Assembly (NCBI GenBank): GCA_030447925.1
Contig: JAUJNX010000012.1
Coordinates: 1 to 64,000 of the forward strand
Reading direction: 5' to 3'
Source of the DNA: Egibacteraceae bacterium
GTDB taxonomy: Bacteria; Actinomycetota; Nitriliruptoria; Euzebyales; Egibacteraceae
Length of the DNA stretch: 64,000 nt
The position numbers and the translations under genes were made by a program. The notes beneath the pieces are model-generated. The model saw nothing but the letters and a program-made list of their open reading frames with translations. It was not told the origin of the DNA and did not search any database. Shown here in pieces: positions 56,796-64,000 of the stretch; position 1 is the stretch's first letter, and each line of letters opens with the position of its first letter.

Positions 56796-59671
56796 GGGCC
56801 GCGCTGCCGGGACGGGGGCCGCTGGGCGGGCTGACGGCCCGGATGGTCCTGAGCGTCCCGCGCGCACCCGACGACGGCCGGCCCGACCCGGTCCCCGGTC
56901 AGCTGCACGCGGCGGTGATCGCCGCCCACGCGCGGTCGGTGGGCCGTCCCGGCGGCGCGGTGGCCGCCTTGTGGGCGCAGCCCGAGAGGCGCCGGTCGGC
57001 GATGTTCGTGCTGGCCTCCGGCCCGGGGGACCTCCTGGCGTCGGGGTTCCCGCCAGGGGCGGTCAGCCGGGTCCTGGAGCCCGAATGGGTCGACGACGTG
57101 CTCGCGTCGTTCCCGCTGTGGGTGCGCTGCCCCGGTCGCGCCGACCACGCGCGGGAGGCGGCCGAGGACGACCCCGTGGCCCTGCTGCAGGGGTCGTTCG
57201 AGGACGTGCTGGCGCACCTGTCCCCGCCGTGGGCGTGGCTGGTGGTCGCCGAGCCGCTGGCACCCGCCGCCGTGGACGAGGAGGCGGGCCGGATCGCGGC
57301 GCGGCTGGCGTCGTTGCGGCCGCAGGAGAGCTCGGAGAAGGCGCAGGTGCGCGCCCGGCGCGACCGCGGCCGCTACGCCGAGCTGGAGGACGCCCGGGCG
57401 ACGGGGCTGTGGGACGTGTCGGTGCTGGTGGGCGGCGGCGACGCGGTGCAGGCGTCAGCCGCGGTCCTGTGCGCGGCATCCGACAGCCGTCGCCTGCGCT
57501 ACCGGCTGGCCCCGGCCGGCACCCCGGCGCCGCTGTCCGCCGCCTGGGCGGCCCGTCACGCCGGCGCGGACCTCGACGCCGACGCCAGCCCGTTCCCCGC
57601 CTCCAGCGCCCTGGTGTCGGTGCTGTGCCGCCCACCGGCCCGGGAGCTGCCGGGCCTGCGCGCGACCGCCCGCCACGCCTTCGACCTGACCCCCGAACCC
57701 CTCGCCGCCGGGCCCGCGGTCACCCTCGGCGATGTCCTCGACGAGGCGCTGCGCCCCGCGCAGCCCTACCGCGTGCCGCTGTCGACGTTGAACCGCCACG
57801 CGTTCGTGGCGGGGGCGACGGGCGCGGGGAAGTCCCAGACCATCCGCCACCTGCTCGAGCAGCTGTCCCGCGCCGACCCGCCGGTGCCCTGGCTGGTGAT
57901 CGAGCCCGCCAAGGCCGAGTACGCCCGCATGGCGGGCCGCCTCGCCGACCTCGGCGGCGCGGGTCGGGTGACGGTGGTCCGTCCGGGCGACCCGGACGTG
58001 CCGCCGGCCTGCCTCAACCCACTGGAGCCCGAACCGGGGTTCCCGCTGCGGTCACACGTCGATCTGGTGCGCGCCCTGTTCACCGCGGCGTTCCAGGCGG
58101 TGGAGCCGTTCCCGCAGGTGCTGAACCGGGCGCTGTCGCTGGTCTACGAGCGGGCCGGGTGGGACCTGGTGACCGGCGATCCCCACCCGCCGGTGAAGCC
58201 GAAGTTCCGCCTCGACGAGCCCGACGAGCCCGCCACCCCCGCCTACCCGACCCTGACCCAGCTGCAGGCGACGGCTCAGGAGGTCGTCGACGCGGTCGGC
58301 TACGGGCCGGAGATCACCGCCAACGTCCGCGGGTTCGTCGACGTGCGCATCGGCAGCCTGCGCGAGGGCACGCCCGGCCGGTTCTTCGAGGGCGGGCACC
58401 CCCTGGACGTCGGCGCGCTGCTGGCCCGCAACGCGGTGCTGGAGATCGAGGGCGTCACCGACGACCGCGACAAGGCGTTCCTGATCGGCGCGGTGATCAT
58501 CCGCATCGTGGAGCACCTGCGCGTGCACCGCCCCGCCCATCGGGGCGGGCTGGCGCACCTGCTGGTCATCGAGGAGGCGCACCGGCTGCTCCGCGACGGC
58601 GTCGAGGGCCCGGCCGCGCAGGCCGTCGAGCTGTTCGCCGGCCTGCTCGCCGAGGTCCGCGCCTACGGCCAGGGGGTGCTCGTCGCCGAGCAGATCCCCT
58701 CCAAGCTGATCCCCGACGTGGTTAAGAACACCGCGCTCAAGGTCGTCCACCGCCTGCCCGCCGCCGACGACCGCGCCACCGTCGGCGCGACCATCAACCT
58801 GGACGAGGACCAGTCGGAGTACGTGGTGGCCCTGCCGCCGGGTCGCGCCGCCACCGCCATCGACGGCGCCGACCGCCCCCTGCTGATCGCCGTCCCGCTC
58901 GGCGAACCCCGCGAGGACGCCACCACCGCCATCACCACCGCCCCCCTCCGCGCCGCCCGCAGCCCCCTCTGCCCCCCCGACTGCACCACCACCCCCTGCA
59001 CCCTCCGCCAACTCCGCGCCGCCGAACACCTCGCCCACGACCCCCGCCTCGTCCTCTGGGTCGAGCTGCACGTCGCCGCCCTCGTCACCATGCGGCCGAA
59101 ACCCGAGGCCAGCGAGACGTTCAGCACGCGGATCGCGGTGCTGGATGCTCGTCGTCGCGCGTGTGCCGTTGCCCTGGCGTCCCGGCGTTCGGTCTCCGCC
59201 CGGGCGGACGGGGTCGCTCGCTGGGCCAATCTGGACGACCTCGCCGGCCACGTCGTGGCAGAGCTGCTCGGGGACGCCCCACAGGGCAATGCACGGCGCT
59301 TCGCGGCCGGACCGTTCCGCTGGGTTGATGTACGGCGGGACCTGGCGGCGCACCGCAGGAACGGCCGCCCTGTTCCCGCTCCTCTGCTGGAGGAGTGGCG
59401 GCAACGTCGCGCTCCTGGATTCGGCGGACTGGAGGGGCCCGAGTCGTGGCCGGACGCCCTCCACCGAGGTGACGTCTTGGAGGTGGACGTCGCATTGGGC
59501 GACCTCAAGGCGAGCGGTCTGCTGGGCGCGGTCAAGGCGCTCGGCCTCGGCAACGGGACGCAGTTGGTGGACATCGCGGAGTCGGTGGTGGTCGCAGACT
59601 CCGCGCGGGCCCTCCTCGAGGGCCTCGACGCGTTCCTGGCTCTGGCAGAGAGGGGGGGAGGGGGCGGGTGA
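56792..59671 (+). CDS. HerA/FtsK-like P-loop ATPase
   Basis: The 959-residue protein has an N-terminal region of about 310 residues without recognised domains, then the HerA-type ATPase. This has LSTLNRHAFVAGATGAGKSQ with the P-loop GATGAGKS near 340, VPWLVIEPAKAEYARMAGRL, GGLAHLLVIEEAHRLLRDGV as Walker B near 590, and VAEQIPSKLIPDVVKNTALK with the arginine/sensor segment VVHRLPAADDRATVGATIN. A cysteine cluster (CPPDCTTTPCTLRQL) follows, then a 230-residue C-terminal part. HerA-like ATPases pump or translocate DNA and are frequent in phage-defence and conflict loci. Its stop overlaps the toxin-like gene (GTGA), so the two are co-expressed. Confidence 0.85.
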   Translation: MRAALPGRGPLGGLTARMVLSVPRAPDDGRPDPVPGQLHAAVIAAHARSVGRPGGAVAALWAQPERRRSAMFVLASGPGDLLASGFPPGAVSRVLEPEWVDDVLASFPLWVRCPGRADHAREAAEDDPVALLQGSFEDVLAHLSPPWAWLVVAEPLAPAAVDEEAGRIAARLASLRPQESSEKAQVRARRDRGRYAELEDARATGLWDVSVLVGGGDAVQASAAVLCAASDSRRLRYRLAPAGTPAPLSAAWAARHAGADLDADASPFPASSALVSVLCRPPARELPGLRATARHAFDLTPEPLAAGPAVTLGDVLDEALRPAQPYRVPLSTLNRHAFVAGATGAGKSQTIRHLLEQLSRADPPVPWLVIEPAKAEYARMAGRLADLGGAGRVTVVRPGDPDVPPACLNPLEPEPGFPLRSHVDLVRALFTAAFQAVEPFPQVLNRALSLVYERAGWDLVTGDPHPPVKPKFRLDEPDEPATPAYPTLTQLQATAQEVVDAVGYGPEITANVRGFVDVRIGSLREGTPGRFFEGGHPLDVGALLARNAVLEIEGVTDDRDKAFLIGAVIIRIVEHLRVHRPAHRGGLAHLLVIEEAHRLLRDGVEGPAAQAVELFAGLLAEVRAYGQGVLVAEQIPSKLIPDVVKNTALKVVHRLPAADDRATVGATINLDEDQSEYVVALPPGRAATAIDGADRPLLIAVPLGEPREDATTAITTAPLRAARSPLCPPDCTTTPCTLRQLRAAEHLAHDPRLVLWVELHVAALVTMRPKPEASETFSTRIAVLDARRRACAVALASRRSVSARADGVARWANLDDLAGHVVAELLGDAPQGNARRFAAGPFRWVDVRRDLAAHRRNGRPVPAPLLEEWRQRRAPGFGGLEGPESWPDALHRGDVLEVDVALGDLKASGLLGAVKALGLGNGTQLVDIAESVVVADSARALLEGLDAFLALAERGGGGG

Positions 59672-60345
59672 GGGAGACACCGTCCGAGAACCCGATGATC
59701 AGGCCGATCCAGGACAGGGAGCCGGAACGGCACACCGGCGACGTCCCAGGAGGAAGCGGAGATCGAGATGAGCGGATCGCACGCTTGCTCGATGGAAGCG
59801 GCGGGCCGCTGCGCGGCGATGACACGCACGACCGCCATGCCGTTGGACGGGCAGAGGACAGCACCTCGCCTCAGGCCCCCACCAACCTTGGGGAGCGAGA
59901 GGCGCTGGGGGACCACGACCGCGACGGGGAGCGGCCGCCGGTTGCCGAGGGCGATCTCGAGCGGGTATCGATCGCGACTCCGTACGGCGAAGCGCGGCAG
60001 TCAGGGGACCGCGCGTCGCTGGAGTTGCGTGAGCGTGTGGAGCGAGGGAACCTCGTCTACCGCCAGGGGGTGCTGGGGGTGCAGCAGGGGCCGGAGGCGC
60101 AGTTCTGGTCGGGGACGCACCCACTCCTGGACACGCGCTTCGCTGACCAGTACGGCCTCCCGGCCGGCAACACGCACCAAGCCGGTTATCGCTTCTTTGT
60201 GGCGGCGGGAACGCTGGGCGCTGACGCGGACTACGTCACGCGACCGGCACCGGGTATCGGAGGGAACGCTGGCGGTGCTCCGGAACTGGTGGTGACTCCG
60301 GGCGACGTGTCGATGCGCTGGTTTCATATGCCCGATGACGAATAG
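59668..60345 (+). CDS. Putative polymorphic-toxin-like protein
   Basis: The GTG start overlaps the HerA-like gene's stop. The first about 110 residues are polar and probably disordered. The C-terminal part looks like a compact toxin domain: RVERGNLVYRQGVLGVQQGP, EAQFWSGTHPLLDTRFADQY, AGYRFFVAAGTLGADADYVT and then RPAPGIGGNAGGAPELVVTP with the closing strand GDVSMRWFHMPDD. The ending GGAPELVV.PG.V...F resembles the end of toxin domains in RHS/WXG-type polymorphic toxins, and a second truncated copy of the same ending occurs at 60633. It is followed by a small helical gene, as in toxin/immunity pairs. The activity is unknown. Confidence 0.55.
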   Translation: MRETPSENPMIRPIQDREPERHTGDVPGGSGDRDERIARLLDGSGGPLRGDDTHDRHAVGRAEDSTSPQAPTNLGEREALGDHDRDGERPPVAEGDLERVSIATPYGEARQSGDRASLELRERVERGNLVYRQGVLGVQQGPEAQFWSGTHPLLDTRFADQYGLPAGNTHQAGYRFFVAAGTLGADADYVTRPAPGIGGNAGGAPELVVTPGDVSMRWFHMPDDE

Positions 60346-60354
60346 GTTCACGAG

Positions 60355-60633
60355 ATGACACAGGATCCCCACGGTTACGGTCACCTCCACGCGGAGCTCA
60401 CCAGGATCGCCCAGGAGCTCGACCGTCTTGGTCAACCGGAGCTCGGCGACCAAGTCCGCTACGCCCTGCGCTTTTTTGGCACGGGCTCACCGAGCGAGTA
60501 TGTCGGCGAGTCGCGGCTTGCCTTGGAAGGGGTACTTGCGGATTCAACAGCGCTCCCCGATGAACTGCGCGCACGAATAGCGGAGCAGGTGATGTCAATC
60601 CGGCAAGGGCAGGATGCCGTCGGGGGGGCGTAG
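60355..60633 (+). CDS. Small helical protein, putative immunity protein 1
   Basis: The 92-residue acidic protein (HLHAELTRIAQELDRLGQPE, LGDQVRYALRFFGTGSPSEY, VGESRLALEGVLADSTALPD) is predicted to be all helical. It starts nine bases after the toxin-like gene. It shares its pattern with the 78-residue protein at 60814: a helical start, a GSxS/G turn, RLALEGVL against RLRWEVAQLL, then LPDELRA against LDAPLRA. Two related small proteins each following a toxin-like segment is the layout of toxin/immunity cassettes. No function is proven. Confidence 0.55.
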   Translation: MTQDPHGYGHLHAELTRIAQELDRLGQPELGDQVRYALRFFGTGSPSEYVGESRLALEGVLADSTALPDELRARIAEQVMSIRQGQDAVGGA

Positions 60634-60827
60634 TGCTGTGGCCGGGCGAGCGGCGGCGCGGGGCCGCTGACTTCGTCGAAAGCGCGACGATGCGCCCAGG
60701 TCAGCACTTCATAACCAGGCCGGCGATCATCCTGCGGGCGGTTATCGAGGTTGTGGTGCCACCAGGGGGCGTCCTCGGGCGCAGCTTCTCCATCATCGAC
60801 GGAAAGGACTTGGGTGAGCGAGATTGA
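60633..60827 (+). pseudogene. Truncated second toxin-like C-terminal fragment
   Basis: The 64-codon frame begins at a GTG overlapping the stop of the preceding gene and contains RPGQHFITRPAIILRAVIEV followed by VVPPGGVLGRSFSIIDGKD. This aligns with the last part of the toxin-like protein at 59668 (ADYVTRPAPGIGGNAGGAPE then LVVTPGDVSMRWFHMP). The front of the domain is missing, so it is a partial duplicate, perhaps a displaced cassette tip like those left behind in polymorphic toxin loci. Confidence 0.45.
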
Positions 60828-61050
60828 CGACCGCCTGACCGCGCTGCGTCGCCGTCTGGAGGCGGCGGGGCTCCAGGACTGGTCGGAGCGCCTCGATGAG
60901 GCAGTGCGCTCAGGCTCGACGGGTGGCGAGATAATGGGGCGTCTGCGATGGGAGGTCGCGCAGCTCTTGCAGACCGAATCTAGCCTGGACGCGCCCCTCC
61001 GCGCCGAAGCGGAGGAGGTGAATGAACTCCTGCGCTCCACCCGGAGGTGA
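60814..61050 (+). CDS. Small helical protein, putative immunity protein 2
   Basis: The GTG at 60814 (AAGGACTTGG upstream) gives a 78-residue protein: IDDRLTALRRRLEAAGLQDW, SERLDEAVRSGSTGGEIMGR, LRWEVAQLLQTESSLDAPLR and AEAEEVNELLRSTRR. It is helical and acidic and related to the protein at 60355. It would be the immunity partner of the truncated toxin copy, kept as an orphan protector. The following 205 bases to the PLD gene hold no gene; they include some A/T-richer sequence and the PLD promoter. Confidence 0.55.
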   Translation: MSEIDDRLTALRRRLEAAGLQDWSERLDEAVRSGSTGGEIMGRLRWEVAQLLQTESSLDAPLRAEAEEVNELLRSTRR

Positions 61051-61243
61051 CCCGGTCCGGCGGCGCTCGAGCGGGTGGCGGACCCATCCGGCCGGGTCTC
61101 GCCACCCGCATCTCCCCCGAGTTCCGCCGTCCTACCGCGCCTCGCCGTCGCCGCCGACTGAACCGCACCGGGTTCAACGTCCTTTTCCCACCGTGTACGA
61201 CGCCAAGGTACAGAAAGGACGACGCGCGACCTTCCTCGGTGAG

Positions 61244-61249
61244 TAGCGT
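61244..61249 (+). promoter_or_regulatory. Candidate -10 box of a leaderless PLD-family gene transcript
   Basis: TAGCGT is followed by six bases (GTGCCG) and the ATG at 61256. No Shine-Dalgarno is present. The pattern repeats that in front of iclR, hxlR, the Uma2 gene and others in this window. Confidence 0.45.
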
Positions 61250-61255
61250 GTGCCG

Positions 61256-62425
61256 ATGCCGGATGGGGATTTCGAGTACCGACCGGGTCTGAACCAGGTC
61301 GTGCCCCTGGGGGAGCGGCTGGCGGCGTCGTTGGAGGGCGCGGACCGGCTGGACCTGGCCGTCGCCTACGCCAAGGCGTCGGGGGCCGGGGAGTTGCTGC
61401 GCGCGGAGGTCCCGCGCAGCAGCCGAGCGGTCGTGGGACTGGGGTTCGGCCTGACCGACCCGCCGGCCGTCGAGCGGTTGCAGGGGTCGGGCATGGAGGT
61501 CCGCTGCGTCGTCGACGCCGCGACGGTCGCCGCCAGCCAGTTCCACCCCAAGCTCTACCTGGCCAGCCGTCCCGGTGCGCTGGTGGTGCTGTCGGGATCG
61601 GCCAACCTGACCGGTGGCGGGCTGCGGCACAACGTCGAGCAGTACGAGGAGCTCCACCTGCCCGATCCGTCGCCCCGCGCCGACGAGCAGCGGGAGCGCT
61701 TCGAGCGGCTGTGGGACCACGGCGTGCCGCTGCAGGACCTGCGGCGGTCCGGGGACTGGGAGGAGTACCGGGAACGGGTCCGGGACCGCCGGCTGCTCGA
61801 CCGCGAGGCCCGGCGCAAGGTCCTCCGCCTGGACCGCACCACGGGGCGGCTGGTCGGCCGGCTCGCCCGGGCCGGCACCCGGCGCGCGCCCGGCTACCTC
61901 GGCATCACCCACCCCGACTGGTGGACCCTCCAGCTCGGCCTGCGCGACCAGGCCGATCGGGCGCTGTTCTGGCGCCGCAACACCAACGCCTTCAGCGCGC
62001 TCGCGTCGGGGGGCCTGTTCTTCCACCTCGTGAAGCACCCGAGCGGGCAGGAGGACCTGCGCACCGTCGAGGGCTTCTCCACCTACCCCGGCGTCTTCGA
62101 GACCGGCGAGGCCGAGCAGCTCTGGCGACGCTACGGCCACCTGCTCGGCGTCGACCGGCTGCAGCAGCTGTACGACCGCCTCGGCGTCGAGCCGGGCCGC
62201 ACCCTCGGCGTCATCCACCTCGAGGAACCCACCGAGCTGGACCGCCCGGTTCCCCTGGCCGAGCTGCGCGCCAACGGCATCCCCTTCGCCCGCAACATCG
62301 TCAGCGGCCGGACCTTAACTCTGGAGGAGGTGGCCCACCTCCTCGAGCTGGGCGGCCTCGCCACCAACGCCGTGCAGCACCGCCTGGCCGCCGAACCCAG
62401 CACCGCGTACCGCCCCGCCCGATGA
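61256..62425 (+). CDS. Phospholipase D-family nuclease-like protein
   Basis: The 389-residue protein has a PLD (HKD) motif: SQFHPKLYLASRPGALVVLS then GSANLTGGGLRHNVEQYEEL, with His, Lys and the downstream GSxNLT. PLD nucleases act as dimers when only one HKD is present, as here. The N-terminal half has the usual SLEGADRLDLAVAYAKASGA strand. The C-terminal half (about 190-389) contains WTLQLGLRDQADRALFWRRN and GIPFARNIVSGRTLTLEEVA, a domain I cannot name. It stands directly in front of a DrmD-like helicase gene. PLD proteins (DrmC) are part of DISARM phage-defence loci, which supports a defence role. The ATG at 61256 is preferred over GTG 61250. Confidence 0.8.
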   Translation: MPDGDFEYRPGLNQVVPLGERLAASLEGADRLDLAVAYAKASGAGELLRAEVPRSSRAVVGLGFGLTDPPAVERLQGSGMEVRCVVDAATVAASQFHPKLYLASRPGALVVLSGSANLTGGGLRHNVEQYEELHLPDPSPRADEQRERFERLWDHGVPLQDLRRSGDWEEYRERVRDRRLLDREARRKVLRLDRTTGRLVGRLARAGTRRAPGYLGITHPDWWTLQLGLRDQADRALFWRRNTNAFSALASGGLFFHLVKHPSGQEDLRTVEGFSTYPGVFETGEAEQLWRRYGHLLGVDRLQQLYDRLGVEPGRTLGVIHLEEPTELDRPVPLAELRANGIPFARNIVSGRTLTLEEVAHLLELGGLATNAVQHRLAAEPSTAYRPAR

Positions 62426-62610
62426 CGGAAGATCACCTTGAGTGACGCCCTTAGCTGGCCGTAAGGTACAGGCGGCTCGAAGGGCGCGGAACAGTACAGC
62501 CCGGCTAGGGTGACGAACTGCGTGACAGCCGCTCCAGCGGTGACGTCTGTAGAGGACTGGGGTGGCGGGACCAGGGGGCGAGGGGTGGACGTTCGCGACG
62601 TCAGGTCGAG

Positions 62611-64000
62611 GTGGCTGATCAGACCTCGAAGGCCCGCGGCCGGCATCTCGAGCGTCCTGTGCTGACCGTCGCGCCGAGCGCCCAGTCCACCCAGGGACCC
62701 CAGATCGGGGAGCTGGTCCGGGTCCGGGGCCAGCACTGGGTCGTCGCGCGGGTCCACCACAGTTCGCAGCCGGCCGATGAGCTGGCGGCGACCCGCTCGC
62801 CGGCGCGGACGCTGGTGACGCTCGCCAGCGTCAGCGACGACGACCTGGGCGAGGAGCTGACCGTCCTGTGGGAGGTGGAGCCCGGCCGCGAGGTGCTCCC
62901 CAGCACCCGCCTCCCGGACGTCACGGCCGACCGCTGGGACGACCCCCAGCGCCTGGGCGCGTTCCTCGATGCCGTGCGCTGGGGCACCGTGGCGAGTGCC
63001 GACACCACCACCCTCCAGGCGCCGTTCCGGTCGGGCATCACGATCGAGGAGTACCAGCTGGAGCCGGTGGCCAGGGCGCTGGCGATGCCGCGGGTCAACC
63101 TGCTCATCGCCGACGACGTCGGCCTGGGCAAGACGATCGAGGCCGGGCTGGTCGCGCAGGAACTGCTGCTGCGCCACCGTGCCCGCCGGGTGCTGGTGGT
63201 CTGCCCGGCGCCGCTGACCCGCAAGTGGCGAGAGGAGCTGCTCGCCAAGTTCGGCCTGGACTTCGTGGTGCTGGACGCCGCGGCGCTGCGGGACCTGCGG
63301 CGGTCGCACGGGCTGCAGGCCAACCCCTTCACCGTCCACCCGCGCACGGTCATCAGCCTCCAGTGGCTGCGGACCCCGCGCGTCCAGCGCCTCCTCGACG
63401 AGGTGCTGACGCCCCAGACCCGGCACGCGGGGTTCTTCGACCTCCTGATCGTCGACGAGGCGCACCACTGCGCGCCGCCCGCGCCGCGCCGGGGGCGGGG
63501 ATATGCGGTCGACAGCCTGCAGACCCAGTGCGTCCGCCGGATCAGCGAGCACAGCACGCACCGGCTGCTGCTGTCGGCGACGCCGCACAACGGCTACAGC
63601 GAGTCGTGGCAAGCACTGCTCGAGATCCTCGACCCGCGCCGGTTCGCCCGGGGGGTGGAGCCCGACCGCGAGGTCGTCGATCAGGTGGTGGTGCGCCGGC
63701 TCAAGGACGACCTGCTGCGCCCCGACGGCAGCAAGCGGTTCCCCGGGCGCCTCCCGCCGCGCGCCATCGAGGTCACCTACACGCCACAGGAGCGCCGCGC
63801 CCACGACCTCCTCGAGCGCTACGCCGCCGCCCGGCGCGGCGCCGGAGGGGACCGCTCGCACGACCTGATCCTGCTGCTGCTCAAGAAGCGGCTGTTCTCG
63901 TCACCCGCGGCCTTCGCCCGCACCCTGGTGGCCCACGTCGAGACCCTCCGGCGCGGCCGGGCTCCCGCGGACCACGACCTGCCCGAGTGGCTGGAGGACG
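62611..64000 (+). CDS. drmD: SNF2-family helicase, DISARM DrmD-like, 5' part (runs off the window)
   Basis: The frame is open from 62509 to the right edge; GTG 62611 is the likely start. The 463 visible residues begin with GELVRVRGQHWVVARVHHSS and LVTLASVSDDDLGEELTVLW, the N-terminal region typical of DrmD, then FRSGITIEEYQLEPVARALA. The ATPase core has Walker A LLIADDVGLGKTIEAGLVAQ, motif Ia VLVVCPAPLTRKWREELLAK, DEAH box DLLIVDEAHHCAPP and motif III RLLLSATPHNGYSESW. DrmD is the signature helicase of class 1 DISARM, which restricts phage together with a methylase and DrmA/DrmB/DrmC. Those genes, if present, lie beyond the window. A methylase and DrmAB must be found to call DISARM. Confidence 0.85.
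   Translation, partial: MADQTSKARGRHLERPVLTVAPSAQSTQGPQIGELVRVRGQHWVVARVHHSSQPADELAATRSPARTLVTLASVSDDDLGEELTVLWEVEPGREVLPSTRLPDVTADRWDDPQRLGAFLDAVRWGTVASADTTTLQAPFRSGITIEEYQLEPVARALAMPRVNLLIADDVGLGKTIEAGLVAQELLLRHRARRVLVVCPAPLTRKWREELLAKFGLDFVVLDAAALRDLRRSHGLQANPFTVHPRTVISLQWLRTPRVQRLLDEVLTPQTRHAGFFDLLIVDEAHHCAPPAPRRGRGYAVDSLQTQCVRRISEHSTHRLLLSATPHNGYSESWQALLEILDPRRFARGVEPDREVVDQVVVRRLKDDLLRPDGSKRFPGRLPPRAIEVTYTPQERRAHDLLERYAAARRGAGGDRSHDLILLLLKKRLFSSPAAFARTLVAHVETLRRGRAPADHDLPEWLED

Noticed and set aside
62522-62663. 47-codon plus-strand frame just upstream of the DrmD-like gene, behind a TAGGGT box
   Set aside because: The sequence (VTAAPAVTSVEDWGGGT...) is not protein-like, overlaps the helicase start region in another frame, and lacks a ribosome binding site.
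1-64000. tRNA, rRNA, riboswitch or replication origin
   Set aside because: No cloverleaf with a conserved T-loop, no rRNA-like block, no RFN element before ribBA and no DnaA-box cluster was visible by reading; a covariance-model scan could still find a divergent one.

Overview
The window is about 75% G+C, with codon third positions almost always G or C, dense gene packing, many GTG starts and 4-base ATGA/GTGA stop-start overlaps. This points to a high-GC actinobacterium. F420/LLM-type oxidoreductases, IclR/PaaX/HxlR regulators and several cytochrome P450s fit a free-living organism that degrades aromatic compounds. I cannot place it to genus; a deep actinobacterial class (Thermoleophilia or Nitriliruptoria type) is possible but unproven. 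I saw no rRNA, tRNA or CRISPR array.

0.4-10.4 kb: a long leftward operon for an mhp-like meta-cleavage pathway. In transcription order it holds acetaldehyde dehydrogenase, 4-hydroxy-2-oxovalerate aldolase, 2-hydroxypentadienoate hydratase, a Rieske oxygenase, a C-C hydrolase, a 68-residue protein, an M20-like protein without its metal ligands, a class III extradiol dioxygenase and a second C-C hydrolase. A divergent iclR gene with a palindromic operator probably controls it. The first three genes carry at least five frameshifts within 2 kb, so the pathway's lower end looks broken (or the sequence has local indel errors).

10.4-24.6 kb: an accessory stretch with unrelated and broken genes: a hydrolase lacking its catalytic residues, a low-GC island with a degraded gene, an internally deleted ISL3 transposase fused to a dehydrogenase tail, a PaaX regulator, a frameshifted CinA-like gene, an amidohydrolase/DUF59 pair, a TPR-winged-helix regulator, and remnants of an amidohydrolase and an SDR.

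24.6-36.7 kb: a flavin-centred catabolic cluster. Leftward are an Asp-nucleophile hydrolase, three LLM-type oxidoreductases and a 2-hydroxyacid dehydrogenase. Rightward are a flavin reductase, ribBA, an MBL-fold protein, an MhpA-like FAD monooxygenase and an unrecognised protein. A dispersed repeat carrying a Shine-Dalgarno sequence sits in front of several of these genes and also in front of mhpB, tying the two catabolic regions together.

36.7-46.8 kb: a vapBC-type toxin-antitoxin pair, a shattered FAD-linked oxidase, an endonuclease Q-like/UvrD-like helicase fusion, a serine beta-lactamase-like hydrolase, an HxlR/thioesterase divergent pair, an Excalibur surface protein and a P450.

46.8-56.7 kb: two tandem paralogous modules, each an ECF-like sigma factor followed by a 920-930 residue STAND ATPase with TPR-like repeats and a shared unrecognised N-terminal region; then small hypothetical genes and a second P450.

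56.7-64 kb: a likely defence or conflict island. A HerA/FtsK-like ATPase is translationally coupled to two toxin/immunity-like cassettes, followed by a PLD-family nuclease and the start of a DrmD-like SNF2 helicase (DISARM type) that runs off the right edge. Many genes here begin 6-8 bases after a TANNNT box, which suggests leaderless transcription is common.
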